Shown in pieces: positions 52,698 through 62,067 of a DNA stretch of 64,000 nucleotides. The notes below the pieces were generated by a model. The model saw only the letters and a list, made by a program, of their open reading frames with translations. It was not told the origin of the DNA and searched no databases. The number at the start of each line of letters is the position of its first letter. Position 1 is the stretch's first letter. A program made the translations under genes and the position numbers. Source of the DNA: Gluconobacter aidae (GTDB lineage: Bacteria; Pseudomonadota; Alphaproteobacteria; Acetobacterales; Acetobacteraceae); the NCBI RefSeq assembly GCF_009547075.1, contig NZ_WIPH01000007.1:51137-115136 (forward strand). Reading direction: 5' to 3'.

Positions 52698-54140
52698 ATG
52701 ACTGGAAAAAGCAATCTTTTCATCAATGGTAACTGGGTCGCACCAAAAAGCGGCGAATGGATCACAGTTGAAAACCCGGCCACGAAAGCGGTTGTGGGTG
52801 AGGTGGCCAAGGGCGGTCACGCCGATGTGGATGCAGCCGTCGCGGCTGCGAAATCGGCTTTTGTCGGCTGGAGCCGTCGCACGGCGACCGAGCGGGCGGA
52901 CTATATTCATGCTCTTAAGGATCTGGTGAAGCGGGACAAGGAAAAGCTGGCCGCCATCATCACGTCAGAAATGGGCAAGCCACTGAAGGAAGCCCGGATC
53001 GAGGTGGATTTCGCTATCGGTCTGCTGCGCTTTGCCGCCGAGAATGTGCTGCGCCTTCAGGGCGAAATCATCCCGGGCAGTTCTCCGGAAGAGAAGATCC
53101 TGATCGACCGTGTGCCGCTCGGCGTTGTCGGTGCGATCACGGCCTGGAACTTCCCGCTGGCCCTGTGTGCCCGCAAGATCGGTCCGGCTGTGGTCGCGGG
53201 TAATACCATTGTCGTCAAGCCGCATGAACTGACGCCGCTGGCCTGTCTGCATCTGGCGAAGCTGGTTGAGGAAGCGAAGATTCCGCATGGTGTCATCAAT
53301 GTCGTCACGGGTGATGGCAAGGATGTCGGTGTACCGCTGGTGGCGCATAAGGACATCAAGCTCATTACGATGACGGGCTCGACTCCTGCCGGCAAGAAGA
53401 TCATGGCCGCCGCGTCCGAGACGCTGAAGGAAGTCCGGCTTGAACTGGGTGGCAAGGCGCCGTTCATGGTCATGGAAGACGCTGATCTGGACAAGGCCGC
53501 CGATGCAGCGGTGGCTGCGCGTTTTGGTAATGGCGGGCAGGTCTGCACGTCCAACGAGCGGACCTATATCCACGAGGCTGTTTACGACAGGTTCGTTCAG
53601 AAGGTCCGTGAGAAGATCGAGGCTCTGAAGGTCGGCCTGCCGACGGACCCTTCCACGGATATGGGGCCCAAGGTGAGCGAGGATGAGCTTAACAAGGTTC
53701 ATGAGATGGTTGAGCATGCGGTCCGGCAGGGCGCGCGTCTGGCCATCGGCGGCAAGCGTCTGACGGGCGGGATCTATGACAAGGGCTATTTCTATGCCCC
53801 GACGCTCCTGACGGATGTGACGCAGGATATGGACATCGTTCATAACGAGGTGTTCGGTCCGGTCATGTCGCTGATCCGCGTGAAGGATTTCGATCAGGCC
53901 ATCGCCTGGGCCAATGACTGCCGCTACGGCCTGTCGGCCTATCTCTTTACGAATGATCTGGGGCGGATCCTGCGTATGACCCGCGATCTGGAGTTCGGTG
54001 AGGTCTATGTGAACCGTCCGGGTGGTGAGGCGCCGCAGGGTTTCCACCACGGCTATAAGGAAAGTGGTCTCGGCGGCGAAGACGGACAGCATGGCATGGA
54101 AGCCTATGTCCAGACGAAGACCATTTACCTCAACGGGTAA
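52698..54140 (+). CDS. NAD(P)-dependent aldehyde dehydrogenase, AldA-like (lactaldehyde/glycolaldehyde type)
   Basis: The 480-residue protein is a class I aldehyde dehydrogenase. The catalytic Cys283 is in GNGGQVCTSNE and the general base Glu249 in LELGGKAP. The AITAWNFPLALCARKIGPA cofactor loop is intact. The C-terminal EVYVNRPGGEAPQGFHHGY and SGLGGEDGQHGMEAYVQT closely match E. coli AldA, so lactaldehyde or glycolaldehyde oxidation is the best guess; succinate semialdehyde dehydrogenase is the usual automatic alternative name. The ATG at 52698 follows AGGAAATTTC; the frame extends 19 codons upstream without similarity. Confidence 0.85.
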   Translation: MTGKSNLFINGNWVAPKSGEWITVENPATKAVVGEVAKGGHADVDAAVAAAKSAFVGWSRRTATERADYIHALKDLVKRDKEKLAAIITSEMGKPLKEARIEVDFAIGLLRFAAENVLRLQGEIIPGSSPEEKILIDRVPLGVVGAITAWNFPLALCARKIGPAVVAGNTIVVKPHELTPLACLHLAKLVEEAKIPHGVINVVTGDGKDVGVPLVAHKDIKLITMTGSTPAGKKIMAAASETLKEVRLELGGKAPFMVMEDADLDKAADAAVAARFGNGGQVCTSNERTYIHEAVYDRFVQKVREKIEALKVGLPTDPSTDMGPKVSEDELNKVHEMVEHAVRQGARLAIGGKRLTGGIYDKGYFYAPTLLTDVTQDMDIVHNEVFGPVMSLIRVKDFDQAIAWANDCRYGLSAYLFTNDLGRILRMTRDLEFGEVYVNRPGGEAPQGFHHGYKESGLGGEDGQHGMEAYVQTKTIYLNG

Positions 54141-54197
54141 TGGACGAACGGGCGGCGGTAAGGCGGTCGCCCGTCTTTTGCGGAAAGGAGCAGCAGC

Positions 54198-54725
54198 ATG
54201 GTAAAAGTCGCCGCACTGGCCACTGATGGCCTCGAAGAAGTCGAACTGACTGGCCCGCAGGACGCATTGGAAAAAGCAGGGGCGACCGTCACGGTCATTT
54301 CCCTCAAGGCGGGGGAGTTTCAGGCTGTGAACAAGGATATCTATCCGTCCCGCAAGATCCGGGCCGATCTGGCGATTGCCGATGCGAAAGCCGAGGATTA
54401 CGACGCGCTGCTGCTTCCGGGAGGTCTGGCCTCTCCTGACGCACTGCGGATGAACCGGGACGTGGTGACCTTCGCCAAGGCGTTCGTGAAGGCGAACAAG
54501 CCGATCGCCGCCATCTGCCATGGCGCGCAGACGCTGATTGAAGTGAATGAACTGAAAGGTCGGACCGTCACCTCCTGGCCGGCTATTCGGACGGATCTGG
54601 AAAATGCCGGTGCGACCTGGGTGGATAATGAGGTCGTGGTTGACGGACCTTATGTCTTCTCACGCTGCCCGGATGATATTCCGGCTTTCAACAAGGCCAT
54701 CATCAAGCACTTCAAGCTCGCCTGA
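54198..54725 (+). CDS. DJ-1/PfpI family protein (YhbO/HSP31-like)
   Basis: The 175-residue protein has the class I glutamine-amidotransferase-like nucleophile elbow AAICHGAQTLIE (Cys107, His108), the glutamate-containing start KVAALATDGLEEVELTGP and the LLLPGGLASPDALR block. Members act as deglycases, glyoxalases or stress proteins and handle reactive carbonyls. It follows the aldehyde dehydrogenase gene by 57 bases and has AAAGGAGCAGCAG as ribosome site. Its neighbour fits a role in aldehyde or carbonyl defence (inference). Confidence 0.9.
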   Translation: MVKVAALATDGLEEVELTGPQDALEKAGATVTVISLKAGEFQAVNKDIYPSRKIRADLAIADAKAEDYDALLLPGGLASPDALRMNRDVVTFAKAFVKANKPIAAICHGAQTLIEVNELKGRTVTSWPAIRTDLENAGATWVDNEVVVDGPYVFSRCPDDIPAFNKAIIKHFKLA

Positions 54726-54742
54726 GATTTTCGTCTGATCAT

Positions 54743-54783
54743 AAAAAAAAGAGGCTCTCCTGTGCGGGGAGACCTCCTTTTTT
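54743..54783. terminator. Bidirectional intrinsic terminator
   Basis: GAGG-c-TCTCC pairs with GGAGA-CCTC (54751-54760 with 54768-54776), flanked by eight A residues on the left and seven T residues on the right. It works on both strands between the convergent PfpI and glpQ genes. Confidence 0.8.
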
Positions 54784-54799
54784 GTGAGGAAATGGTGAA

Positions 54800-55906
54800 T
54801 CAGATGGTGTCGTCTACGGCCCTGCGTCCCAGTGCGGGATCGTCCGTGAAGAAGCCGTCGATCCCCATGTCCAGATAGCGATGCAGTTCCGCGATCATGC
54901 CTTTGGGATTGCGGGCGGCGTCGCCTGCGTTGCTGCGAAGCTGCGCCGGGAGGAAATGGTTTTCCGGTCGGGCCGTGTAAGAATGGACAAGAAGCCCGGC
55001 CCGATGGGCATCGGTCACGAGGGTGGAAGGTTCCAGCCACGCCCCCTTGCTGTCACGCGGGATCAGGTCCGTGTTGGACGGACCAATCACGTCGGCATAG
55101 CGGCGAACTTCCTTGAGACCATCGGGCGTCATGAGATCGCCGAAGGTCGTGGTCTTGCCCGCTGCCAGCAGATCTGGCGGTACATCTTTGCGCTCACCCA
55201 TCAACAGCATCAGCCGGGCCTGGGGATTGATGGACAGGACGTCCGCCCGGATGCGGCCCAGATTTCCGGTCTCGAAGGACTGGACCTCCAGCGGGGCCTG
55301 CCGGGTGTACTCGTGGGCGGCAATGGTCTGGAGAAACGCGGCTTCGGGGTTCAGGCCAAGGCTGTTGAAATGTGTGGAATGCTTGATTTCCGGCACGAGG
55401 CCAAAAACCTTGCCTGTCGCCGCGGACTGGGCCGCGACCTGTTCGATGACCTCGTCGAAAGTCGGGATTTCGAAATGGTCGTCATAACGGGTGTTGTGGA
55501 CCCGGATCGTGGAAAGGCGTTCACGGGCACGGAGGGTCTTGAGTTCAGCCAATGTGAAATCGGTGGTGAACCAGCCGGTCTCCACGCGCCCGTCGATCTT
55601 GAGAGAACGGTGACGGGAGGCGAATTCCGGATGGTCCGCGACATCCGTCGTGCCCGCGATGTTGCTCTCATGGCGGACGACCAGATGGCCGTCCTTTGTC
55701 ATGACGAGGTCGGGCTCGATGAAGTCCGCGCCATCCATCATGGCGCGGGCATAGGAGGCCAGTGTGTGCTCCGGACGCAGGGCCGAGGCCCCGCGATGGG
55801 CGAAGACGAGAGGCTTCGGCGCCAGTGAGGGCGCGGCTTTCGCCCGCAGGTGCAGGGCGGGAAGCCCGGCTGCGAGCAGGCCGAGGCTCTGGCGACGTGT
55901 CAGCAT
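54800..55906 (-). CDS. glpQ: Glycerophosphodiester phosphodiesterase, periplasmic GlpQ type with Tat-like signal
   Basis: GlpQ hydrolyses glycerophosphodiesters to glycerol-3-phosphate and an alcohol. The 368-residue protein has the catalytic HRGASALRPEHTL block (His37, Arg38), the metal ligands Glu64 and Asp66 in DFIEPDLVMTKDG and a second catalytic His79. The N-terminus LTRRQSLGLLAAGLPAL carries a twin-arginine-type motif, implying export in folded form. It starts 13 bases after the TonB-dependent receptor gene on the same strand, so the two probably form an operon for uptake and cleavage of a phosphodiester compound (inference). Confidence 0.94.
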   Translation of the reverse strand: MLTRRQSLGLLAAGLPALHLRAKAAPSLAPKPLVFAHRGASALRPEHTLASYARAMMDGADFIEPDLVMTKDGHLVVRHESNIAGTTDVADHPEFASRHRSLKIDGRVETGWFTTDFTLAELKTLRARERLSTIRVHNTRYDDHFEIPTFDEVIEQVAAQSAATGKVFGLVPEIKHSTHFNSLGLNPEAAFLQTIAAHEYTRQAPLEVQSFETGNLGRIRADVLSINPQARLMLLMGERKDVPPDLLAAGKTTTFGDLMTPDGLKEVRRYADVIGPSNTDLIPRDSKGAWLEPSTLVTDAHRAGLLVHSYTARPENHFLPAQLRSNAGDAARNPKGMIAELHRYLDMGIDGFFTDDPALGRRAVDDTI

Positions 55907-55919
55907 GGGGCAGTATTCC

Positions 55920-58316
55920 TTACAGGGCCGCGCTGAGGCTCAGGAAGAACATGCGCGGCGCGATGGGGTAGGCCGAGAACTGACCCGAAGTCTGGGTCGC
56001 GTTGATCGTGGACCATCCCTTCGTGTTTGTCAGGTTGGTGATGTTGCCCTGAACCTTCAGCGACGCCAGATGCGGGATGTTGTGGAACGTGTAGCCCGCA
56101 TTCAGGTTGAACTGGGCGTAAGGCGCGGCCCACATGTCGTTGGTGTAGGTTGCATAGCGCTTGCCGATGACATCACCGATGAACTGGCCGTAGGCGCTGC
56201 CCCAGTTGGTGGTGAAGACGAACTTCTCCGACCAGTCCGGCATCCCGACCACGTTCTTGCCAGCCGTATGGATGATGCTCGAGCCCGTGCTGTAGTTATC
56301 GTTGTAAACGGACTTGTTGTAGGACAGCGCGTTATACAGCGAGAAATGCGGGCCGAAATGGGTGGTGAAGGAGAAGTCCATACCATCCGTCGTGACCGAG
56401 CCCACGTTTGCAAGCGTGGTGGCCGAGCCGATGATGGACGACAGCGTCTGGGTCGTCGCGACGGCCAGCAGGCGGTTCGAGAAGTGAACGTGATAGTACT
56501 CGACCTGACCTTCAATGGCCGTCAGCGGGCCGAGATGGATCTGGCGATGTTCACGCAGACCGGTTTCGTAGGTCCATGAGGTTTCCGGCTTGCCGTTCTT
56601 CTTGAACTCTTCGAAAGCGGCCTGGCTGGTCGCGCCCCACGGGGTGGCGTTACCATAGCCCGCATCCTGGAAGGAGCGCATGTTCTCCTGGATGTTGGCG
56701 AACCACTGCTCATGCTTCGTGATGTCCCAGACCGCGCCGAACGCGGGCAGGAACGGCTTGGCGGCGTCGATTTCGCCACCCGGTGCCGTCACGGCATAGG
56801 AGGGGGAGAGGGAACCCGCCTTGGCGGCGACCGGCAGGGTGCCGTTGGTATAGACCAGCTCGGACTTGAAGCCCGCCATCAGGGAGAAATTCTTCGAAAT
56901 CTGCCAGTTGTCCTGCAGATGCGTTACGAAGGTGTTGGTGTAGAAATTGTTCGTGTACTGATCGATCAGCGCGTTTTGCTGACGCTCGTAGGGGGTCGTG
57001 GGGTTGGTGGCGCTGAGCGGATACCAGCGACGCGCCTGCGTGTTGTTGTTGCGTTCGTACCAGCCGCCCAGTTCGATCGAATGATGGCCGAGATGGTAGC
57101 GCAGCGTGGACATCAGGCCGCCGCGGTTGTCCCAGTATTCCGTCGTGCGCGTCGCGTAGCCCGAACCGCCGAAGACGGTGTTCAGGTCCTGCCCCGGATA
57201 ATACGCGGCGAACAGCGTCGGCAGACCGGCCGCCGAGATCGGGCCGGCCACAACACCTTCACCCAGATCATGGTGATAATAGATGCTGTTGTCCCAGTGA
57301 AGGTTTTCGCTGAAATCATGCGTCCACTTTGCGTAGGCAAGAAAATCTTCACGCTGTGCCGCGGAATAATAGTTTCGGTAGTTCAGACCGGCATTCGTAT
57401 AGGCTGCGGAGTTGATGTACGACTTGGCATACGCAAAATTCGGATAGGTGAACGGACGCACATAGGTCCCGTAACCGTTCGGAAGCGTGATGCTGTCTTC
57501 GTTTGGCTCCACCTTCTGGGACCAGTCGAAAAAGACGGATACATGGTCGCGCGCACTGTGATGCACGAACTTCGCGTTGACCTGATAGCCACCCTGATGA
57601 CCGGCGAAGTCCCAGGCGCGGGCGTCCTGACGGACGAAGGAGACATAGGCCGAGTTTCCGTTGCCGAATTCGCCCGTATCGAGGCGGGCGAAGGTGCGGA
57701 ACGTGGACCAGCTTCCGAAAACCTGTTCGATCTGCGCGCCACGCTTCTTCAGCGGGTCCTGCGTCGTGAACTGAAGCGTGCCACCGAGGTTGGAAGTCGA
57801 CGCTGTACCAAGTGCACCGGCACCCGAGGAGACCGACGCCGAACCGATGTTCTCACTGATGGCCGCGCGCTGTGGGGATAGGCCGTTATAATTGCCGTAG
57901 GCCTGATCGCCCAGCGGAATGCCGTCGAGCGTATAGCCGAGCTGGTTCTGGTTGAAGCCGTGGACGTAGAGCGAAGAGTTCTGTTCGTTATTGCCCCACG
58001 GATCAGCGTTGTTGAACACGACGCCCGGCAGCATTTCCAGCGCCTTGATCGGGTTCACGCCCGGTAGGATACGCTGGATCTGGACGTGGCTCAGCCCCTG
58101 TTCGGAGCGGGTACGGCGCGCGGTGATGACGAGCTGTTCCGTACCACCGGCCACGGCGTCAACCCTGGCCCTGTGTTTGGTGTCATGCTTGGCGGTTGTG
58201 ATTTTTTTCGTTCCTGCCGTTGCCGCATCGGCAGGGTGGAAGAGGGCGGCAGCAAGCGCGAATGGCGAGCAGAAAACGGTCAGAAGCAGGCGGGAACGCA
58301 GCAGGTTGCGCGGCAT
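55920..58316 (-). CDS. TonB-dependent outer-membrane receptor
   Basis: The 798-residue protein has a signal peptide (RLLLTVFCSPFALAAALFHPADA), a plug domain (RILPGVNPIKALEMLPGVV, SLYVHGFNQNQLGYTLDGIPLGD, NLGGTLQFTTQDP) and a beta-barrel ending in the aromatic C-terminal strand RMFFLSLSAAL. Such receptors import scarce substrates such as siderophores, cobalamin or sugars with energy from TonB. No Fur-like box is evident upstream. The gene directly precedes glpQ, hinting at a phosphodiester-containing substrate, but specificity cannot be read from sequence. Confidence 0.92.
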   Translation of the reverse strand: MPRNLLRSRLLLTVFCSPFALAAALFHPADAATAGTKKITTAKHDTKHRARVDAVAGGTEQLVITARRTRSEQGLSHVQIQRILPGVNPIKALEMLPGVVFNNADPWGNNEQNSSLYVHGFNQNQLGYTLDGIPLGDQAYGNYNGLSPQRAAISENIGSASVSSGAGALGTASTSNLGGTLQFTTQDPLKKRGAQIEQVFGSWSTFRTFARLDTGEFGNGNSAYVSFVRQDARAWDFAGHQGGYQVNAKFVHHSARDHVSVFFDWSQKVEPNEDSITLPNGYGTYVRPFTYPNFAYAKSYINSAAYTNAGLNYRNYYSAAQREDFLAYAKWTHDFSENLHWDNSIYYHHDLGEGVVAGPISAAGLPTLFAAYYPGQDLNTVFGGSGYATRTTEYWDNRGGLMSTLRYHLGHHSIELGGWYERNNNTQARRWYPLSATNPTTPYERQQNALIDQYTNNFYTNTFVTHLQDNWQISKNFSLMAGFKSELVYTNGTLPVAAKAGSLSPSYAVTAPGGEIDAAKPFLPAFGAVWDITKHEQWFANIQENMRSFQDAGYGNATPWGATSQAAFEEFKKNGKPETSWTYETGLREHRQIHLGPLTAIEGQVEYYHVHFSNRLLAVATTQTLSSIIGSATTLANVGSVTTDGMDFSFTTHFGPHFSLYNALSYNKSVYNDNYSTGSSIIHTAGKNVVGMPDWSEKFVFTTNWGSAYGQFIGDVIGKRYATYTNDMWAAPYAQFNLNAGYTFHNIPHLASLKVQGNITNLTNTKGWSTINATQTSGQFSAYPIAPRMFFLSLSAAL

Positions 58317-58439
58317 TGAAAGTCTTTCCGGCAGGAGAAGAGATCGAATGCGGCGAAACCTAATCGTTCCTTAAAGGGCTGCGTGTGAAGCTCCTGTGAA
58401 CGTGGTATGACAGAATGATGACAATCGGGCGCCACCGTG

Positions 58440-59879
58440 TCAGGCTGTCTGCCATCCCCGCCCGACGATGGCGACACGGCGGCCCAGCGGCGTGTCCTGG
58501 AGGACGATGACTTCCCGTTCTTCCAGATAGTTCAGCTGGCGTCGTGCACGGCCAAGCGAGTGTGTTCCATAAGCGCGGGCCAGGGCTTCGTCACCCGGGC
58601 AGGCTTCGCCGTCGAGCGCCGTCCGGGCGAGAAGCAGGAAGACTCCCTGCACGTCTTCGGGCAGGGTCGCGGCAATGGCCTGGGCCTGTTTCCAGTCCTC
58701 ACTTTCGGAACGCTCGCGGTCCAGTCCGGCGCGGATGGTGGCCAGCATCCGGTGGAACGGCCCCAGTTCCAGCACATTGCGCGACAGGCCCTGAATCCGC
58801 GCCCGGAGCTGAAAGTCCTGATACAGGGTGGCGAGCGGCTTGTAGTCCGAGCCTTCGCCGGCCACCACGTCGGCGACCAGCGACCAGAGCTGATCGGGAT
58901 CGGCCTCTACCGCGGCTGCCACGGGAGCAGGCTCTTCAGCCTCGCGTTCAGCGCCATAAGCGTCGAGCTGCGCCAGAAGGTCCGGCGGAGGGGGGCGGGT
59001 CTCCCGGCGGGGACGGGGCGTGAACTCCTGGACCGGTTCAAGAATGATGTCCCGCAGGTCTTCGGCAGAGACCGGTTCAAGTGGTACGAGAACCGGGCCG
59101 GTGGCATGACTGGCTGTCGTGACGGGACCGATGGTCACGAGTTTCGGGCGACGGCTCAGGGCCGGACCAAGCGCCATGAACTGCCCGCGCGCCAGATCCC
59201 GGAAGGATTCCGCAGCCCGGCGCTCCATCCCCAGAAGATCGGCGGCACGCGCCATGTCGATATCGAGGAAGGTCCGCCCCATCAGGAAGTTGGATGCCTC
59301 GGCCGCGACGTTCTTGGCCAGCTTGGCCAGACGCTGGGTTGCGATGACACCGGCCAGACCGCGCTTTCGGCCACGGCACATGAGGTTCGTCATGGCCCCC
59401 AGCGACAAACGCCGGGCTTCATCGGACGTGTCACCGCCCGCGACAGGCGCGAAGAGCTGGGCTTCATCGACCACCACGAGAACGGGATACCAGTGCGCAC
59501 GGGGGGCATCGAACATGCCGTTGAGGAACGCGCCGGCTGCCCGAAGCTGCATTTCGGCTTCGACCTGCTCAAGGTTCAGCACCACGGAGGCGCGATGGGC
59601 ACGCACGCGCTCGCCAGCGGCGCGCAGGCTGGCTTCGGACTGGTCTTCAACGTCGATCACCAGATGGCCGTAGTGGTCGGCCAGGGTGACGAAATCACCT
59701 TCCGGATCGATCATGACCTGCTGGACGAGGGTGGCCGTCTGCTCCAGCAGACGCCGCAGGAGATGCGATTTCCCCGAGCCGGAATTGCCTTGGACCAGCA
59801 GGCGCGTGGCCAGGAGTTCCGGCAGATCAATGCAGGTATCGGAGCCGTCGCGGCCCTGTCCGAGAACGATGGATGTCAT
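58440..59879 (-). CDS. HerA-like P-loop ATPase (DUF87 type)
   Basis: The 479-residue protein has Walker A GNSGSGKS (31-38), Walker B VLVVVDEAQLFAP (Asp138, Glu139) and the sensor region GVIATQRLAKLAKN, the layout of HerA/FtsK-superfamily ATPases. These pump DNA or act with nucleases, but no NurA nuclease is adjacent. A Pro/Arg-rich linker near residue 290 leads to a helical C-terminal domain with a winged-helix-like end (SLGRARRQLNYLEEREVIVL). It starts four bases after the flavoprotein gene's stop on the same strand. Its function is unknown. Confidence 0.85.
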   Translation of the reverse strand: MTSIVLGQGRDGSDTCIDLPELLATRLLVQGNSGSGKSHLLRRLLEQTATLVQQVMIDPEGDFVTLADHYGHLVIDVEDQSEASLRAAGERVRAHRASVVLNLEQVEAEMQLRAAGAFLNGMFDAPRAHWYPVLVVVDEAQLFAPVAGGDTSDEARRLSLGAMTNLMCRGRKRGLAGVIATQRLAKLAKNVAAEASNFLMGRTFLDIDMARAADLLGMERRAAESFRDLARGQFMALGPALSRRPKLVTIGPVTTASHATGPVLVPLEPVSAEDLRDIILEPVQEFTPRPRRETRPPPPDLLAQLDAYGAEREAEEPAPVAAAVEADPDQLWSLVADVVAGEGSDYKPLATLYQDFQLRARIQGLSRNVLELGPFHRMLATIRAGLDRERSESEDWKQAQAIAATLPEDVQGVFLLLARTALDGEACPGDEALARAYGTHSLGRARRQLNYLEEREVIVLQDTPLGRRVAIVGRGWQTA

Positions 59880-59883
59880 GGCG

Positions 59884-61107
59884 TCAGGCGATAGCCGAAC
59901 TGGACGATTCTAGCCACCCAAGGACACCATTTGCCGCCGCATAAGCGGTGGAAAAACACCCCTGAAGCAGATAGCCGCCCGTGGGCGCCTCCCAGTCCAG
60001 CATTTCTCCCGCCACGAAAATACCGGGGCGGGATTTCATCATGAACCGCTCGTCCACGGTATCCTGCCGTATGCCGCCGGCTGTCGAGATGGCGCGATCA
60101 AGGGCGTCCATGCCGATCAGCGGCAGGGGAAGGGCTTTGAGGGTCTGGGCAAGCTGAAGCGGCGTGGCGTCTTTCGGGGTGGCGTGCTTCAGAAGCTCGC
60201 GGGAGGGGGAATCCAGCGACAGGGCCTTGCGCAGCCGGTTGCTCTGGCTTTCGCGTTCCCGCTGGCTCAGCAGGCGTTTGAGGATATCCTCGGCTGAAAG
60301 CGTGGGACGCAGGTCGAGTGTAAGGACTGCCCGTCCTTCGGTCGTGATCCTGTTTCGCAGATCCGCCGAAAGCGCATAAAGCGCCGAACCTTCTAGCCCG
60401 CGCGAGGTTATGGTCAGGTCGCCACGGGTCTGACGTGTCCCGAAGGTCAGACCCACGGAATGAAGTACGCTGCCTTCGTGCCGGGTCGCAAAATCGGCGG
60501 GCCAGTCGGGCAGGAAACCACAATTCGCGGGAGCGAAAGGCGCTGTCTCACCCGTCATGAAATCCGCCCAGCGGCCGTCCGATCCCAGACGGGACCAGCT
60601 TGCGCCCCCCATTGTCAGAATGGTCGCATCGGCCCTGACCGAGGTCTGGCCGGCCGCCGTCTCGAACAGCAAAGTTGTGTCGTTCCAGCCCGTAAAGCGA
60701 TGCCGGGTATGGATCTGGACGCCCTGTTCCGTCAGCCGCTGGAGCCAGGCACGCAGCAGGGGAGAGGCTTTCATGGCTGTGGGGAAGACGCGCCCGGATG
60801 AACCGGAAAAGCAGATCTGTCCCAGTCCTTCAGCCCATTCCGTTAACGCCGATGGCGGAAACGCGCGGATGGCGGGTTCGAGCCATTTCCGTGCTTTTCC
60901 GTAGCGTGTCAGAAAACGGTCCAGCGGCTCCGAATGGGTCAGGTTCAGGCCGCTGCGACCGGCCATGAGCAGCTTGCGCCCCACGCTCGGCATCCGGTCG
61001 AAAACCTGCACCTTACATCCCCGCGCGGACAGGATTTCTGCCGCGAACAGTCCGGCGGGACCGGCTCCGATAATGGCGACGGAGGGGGAAAGGGGCGCAG
61101 TATTCAT
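59884..61107 (-). CDS. HI0933/YhiN family FAD-dependent oxidoreductase (BaiN-like)
   Basis: The 407-residue flavoprotein has an N-terminal dinucleotide motif AIIGAGPAGLFAAEIL, the family block RKLLMAGRSGLNLTHSE and a TMGGASWSRLGSDG segment. The C-terminal FVAGEMLDWEAPTGGYLLQGCF is the second FAD contact. The physiological reaction of this family is poorly known; one member was named BaiN for bile acid reduction, which does not transfer here. The ATG at 61107 gives the standard opening; the open frame extends 38 codons upstream without similarity. It is divergent from panC, with herA directly downstream. Confidence 0.9.
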   Translation of the reverse strand: MNTAPLSPSVAIIGAGPAGLFAAEILSARGCKVQVFDRMPSVGRKLLMAGRSGLNLTHSEPLDRFLTRYGKARKWLEPAIRAFPPSALTEWAEGLGQICFSGSSGRVFPTAMKASPLLRAWLQRLTEQGVQIHTRHRFTGWNDTTLLFETAAGQTSVRADATILTMGGASWSRLGSDGRWADFMTGETAPFAPANCGFLPDWPADFATRHEGSVLHSVGLTFGTRQTRGDLTITSRGLEGSALYALSADLRNRITTEGRAVLTLDLRPTLSAEDILKRLLSQRERESQSNRLRKALSLDSPSRELLKHATPKDATPLQLAQTLKALPLPLIGMDALDRAISTAGGIRQDTVDERFMMKSRPGIFVAGEMLDWEAPTGGYLLQGCFSTAYAAANGVLGWLESSSSAIA

Positions 61108-61181
61108 AAGCGCCTGATTGCCATGTGAAGCAGGGTTTGTCAGGCTCCGCGCCCGCAGTTCTGGCGGGAAAGGAACATGAC

Positions 61182-62009
61182 ATGCAGGTTTTTGAGACAA
61201 TCGGGGCGTTTCGCGCGGCACGGACGGCTTATCCGACCTTGGGCTTCGTTCCGACCATGGGGTTTCTGCATGAAGGTCATCTTGGACTGGTCCGGCGGGC
61301 GAAGGCGGAGAATGGCGCGGTGGCCGTCAGTATTTTCGTTAATCCGACTCAGTTCGGGCCAAACGAGGATTATGCCTCCTATCCGCGCGATCCGGAGCGC
61401 GATCTGGCGCTTCTGAAAGAGGCCGGGGCCGATCTGGTGTTTCTGCCAACGCCCGATGTGCTTTATCCGCCCGGTGCCGTCACCCGGATTGAAGTTGGCG
61501 GCGTTGCGGAAGAACTCGAAGGCCAGTCCCGCCCCGGACATTTCTCCGGTGTGGCGACGGTGGTGAGCAAGCTGTTCAACATCGTCCAGCCGCAGCGGGC
61601 CTATTTCGGGCAGAAGGATGCCCAGCAATGCGCGGTTGTGCGGCGCTTTGTAGCGGATCTGGATATTCCGGTTGAAATCGTGGTCTGCGATATCGCGCGT
61701 GAAGCGGATGGGCTTGCGCGTTCCAGCCGCAATGTGCGTCTGACGACCGAAAACCGTCAGAAAGCGCCGGCCCTGTTTCAGGCGCTACAGCAAGCCGCGC
61801 GGCTGTTCCGCAATGGCGAGCGTGATGTGGACGTTTTGGAAAATGCCATGCGCGCGGTCCTGACCGAAGCCGGACTTCCGGATATTGACTATGCGACGGT
61901 TGTGAACGCAGGCACGTTCCGCCGCGAAAAGCCCTGTTCTGATGACGCTCTGGCCCTTCTGGCCGTGCGGGCTGGAGAGGTCCGGCTGATCGACAACATG
62001 CCGCTTTGA
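61182..62009 (+). CDS. panC: Pantoate--beta-alanine ligase
   Basis: PanC joins pantoate and beta-alanine to make pantothenate, the precursor of coenzyme A. The 275-residue product has the HxGH nucleotidyltransferase motif in GFVPTMGFLHEGHLGLV (His30, His33), IFVNPTQFGPNEDYASYPRD and the KMSKS-like region DIAREADGLARSSRNV. The ATG at 61182 has AAAGGAAC upstream and gives the usual length; the frame continues 19 codons upstream. Confidence 0.96.
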   Translation: MQVFETIGAFRAARTAYPTLGFVPTMGFLHEGHLGLVRRAKAENGAVAVSIFVNPTQFGPNEDYASYPRDPERDLALLKEAGADLVFLPTPDVLYPPGAVTRIEVGGVAEELEGQSRPGHFSGVATVVSKLFNIVQPQRAYFGQKDAQQCAVVRRFVADLDIPVEIVVCDIAREADGLARSSRNVRLTTENRQKAPALFQALQQAARLFRNGERDVDVLENAMRAVLTEAGLPDIDYATVVNAGTFRREKPCSDDALALLAVRAGEVRLIDNMPL

Positions 62010-62067
62010 GTTGCTCACCCTTCGTGCGGTATAAGCATGCACTGCTGACGTACGGAGGATTTCAGGC

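Noticed and set aside
52965..54521. Minus-strand frame of over 500 codons opposite the aldehyde dehydrogenase
   Set aside because: Shadow of a conserved catalytic protein.
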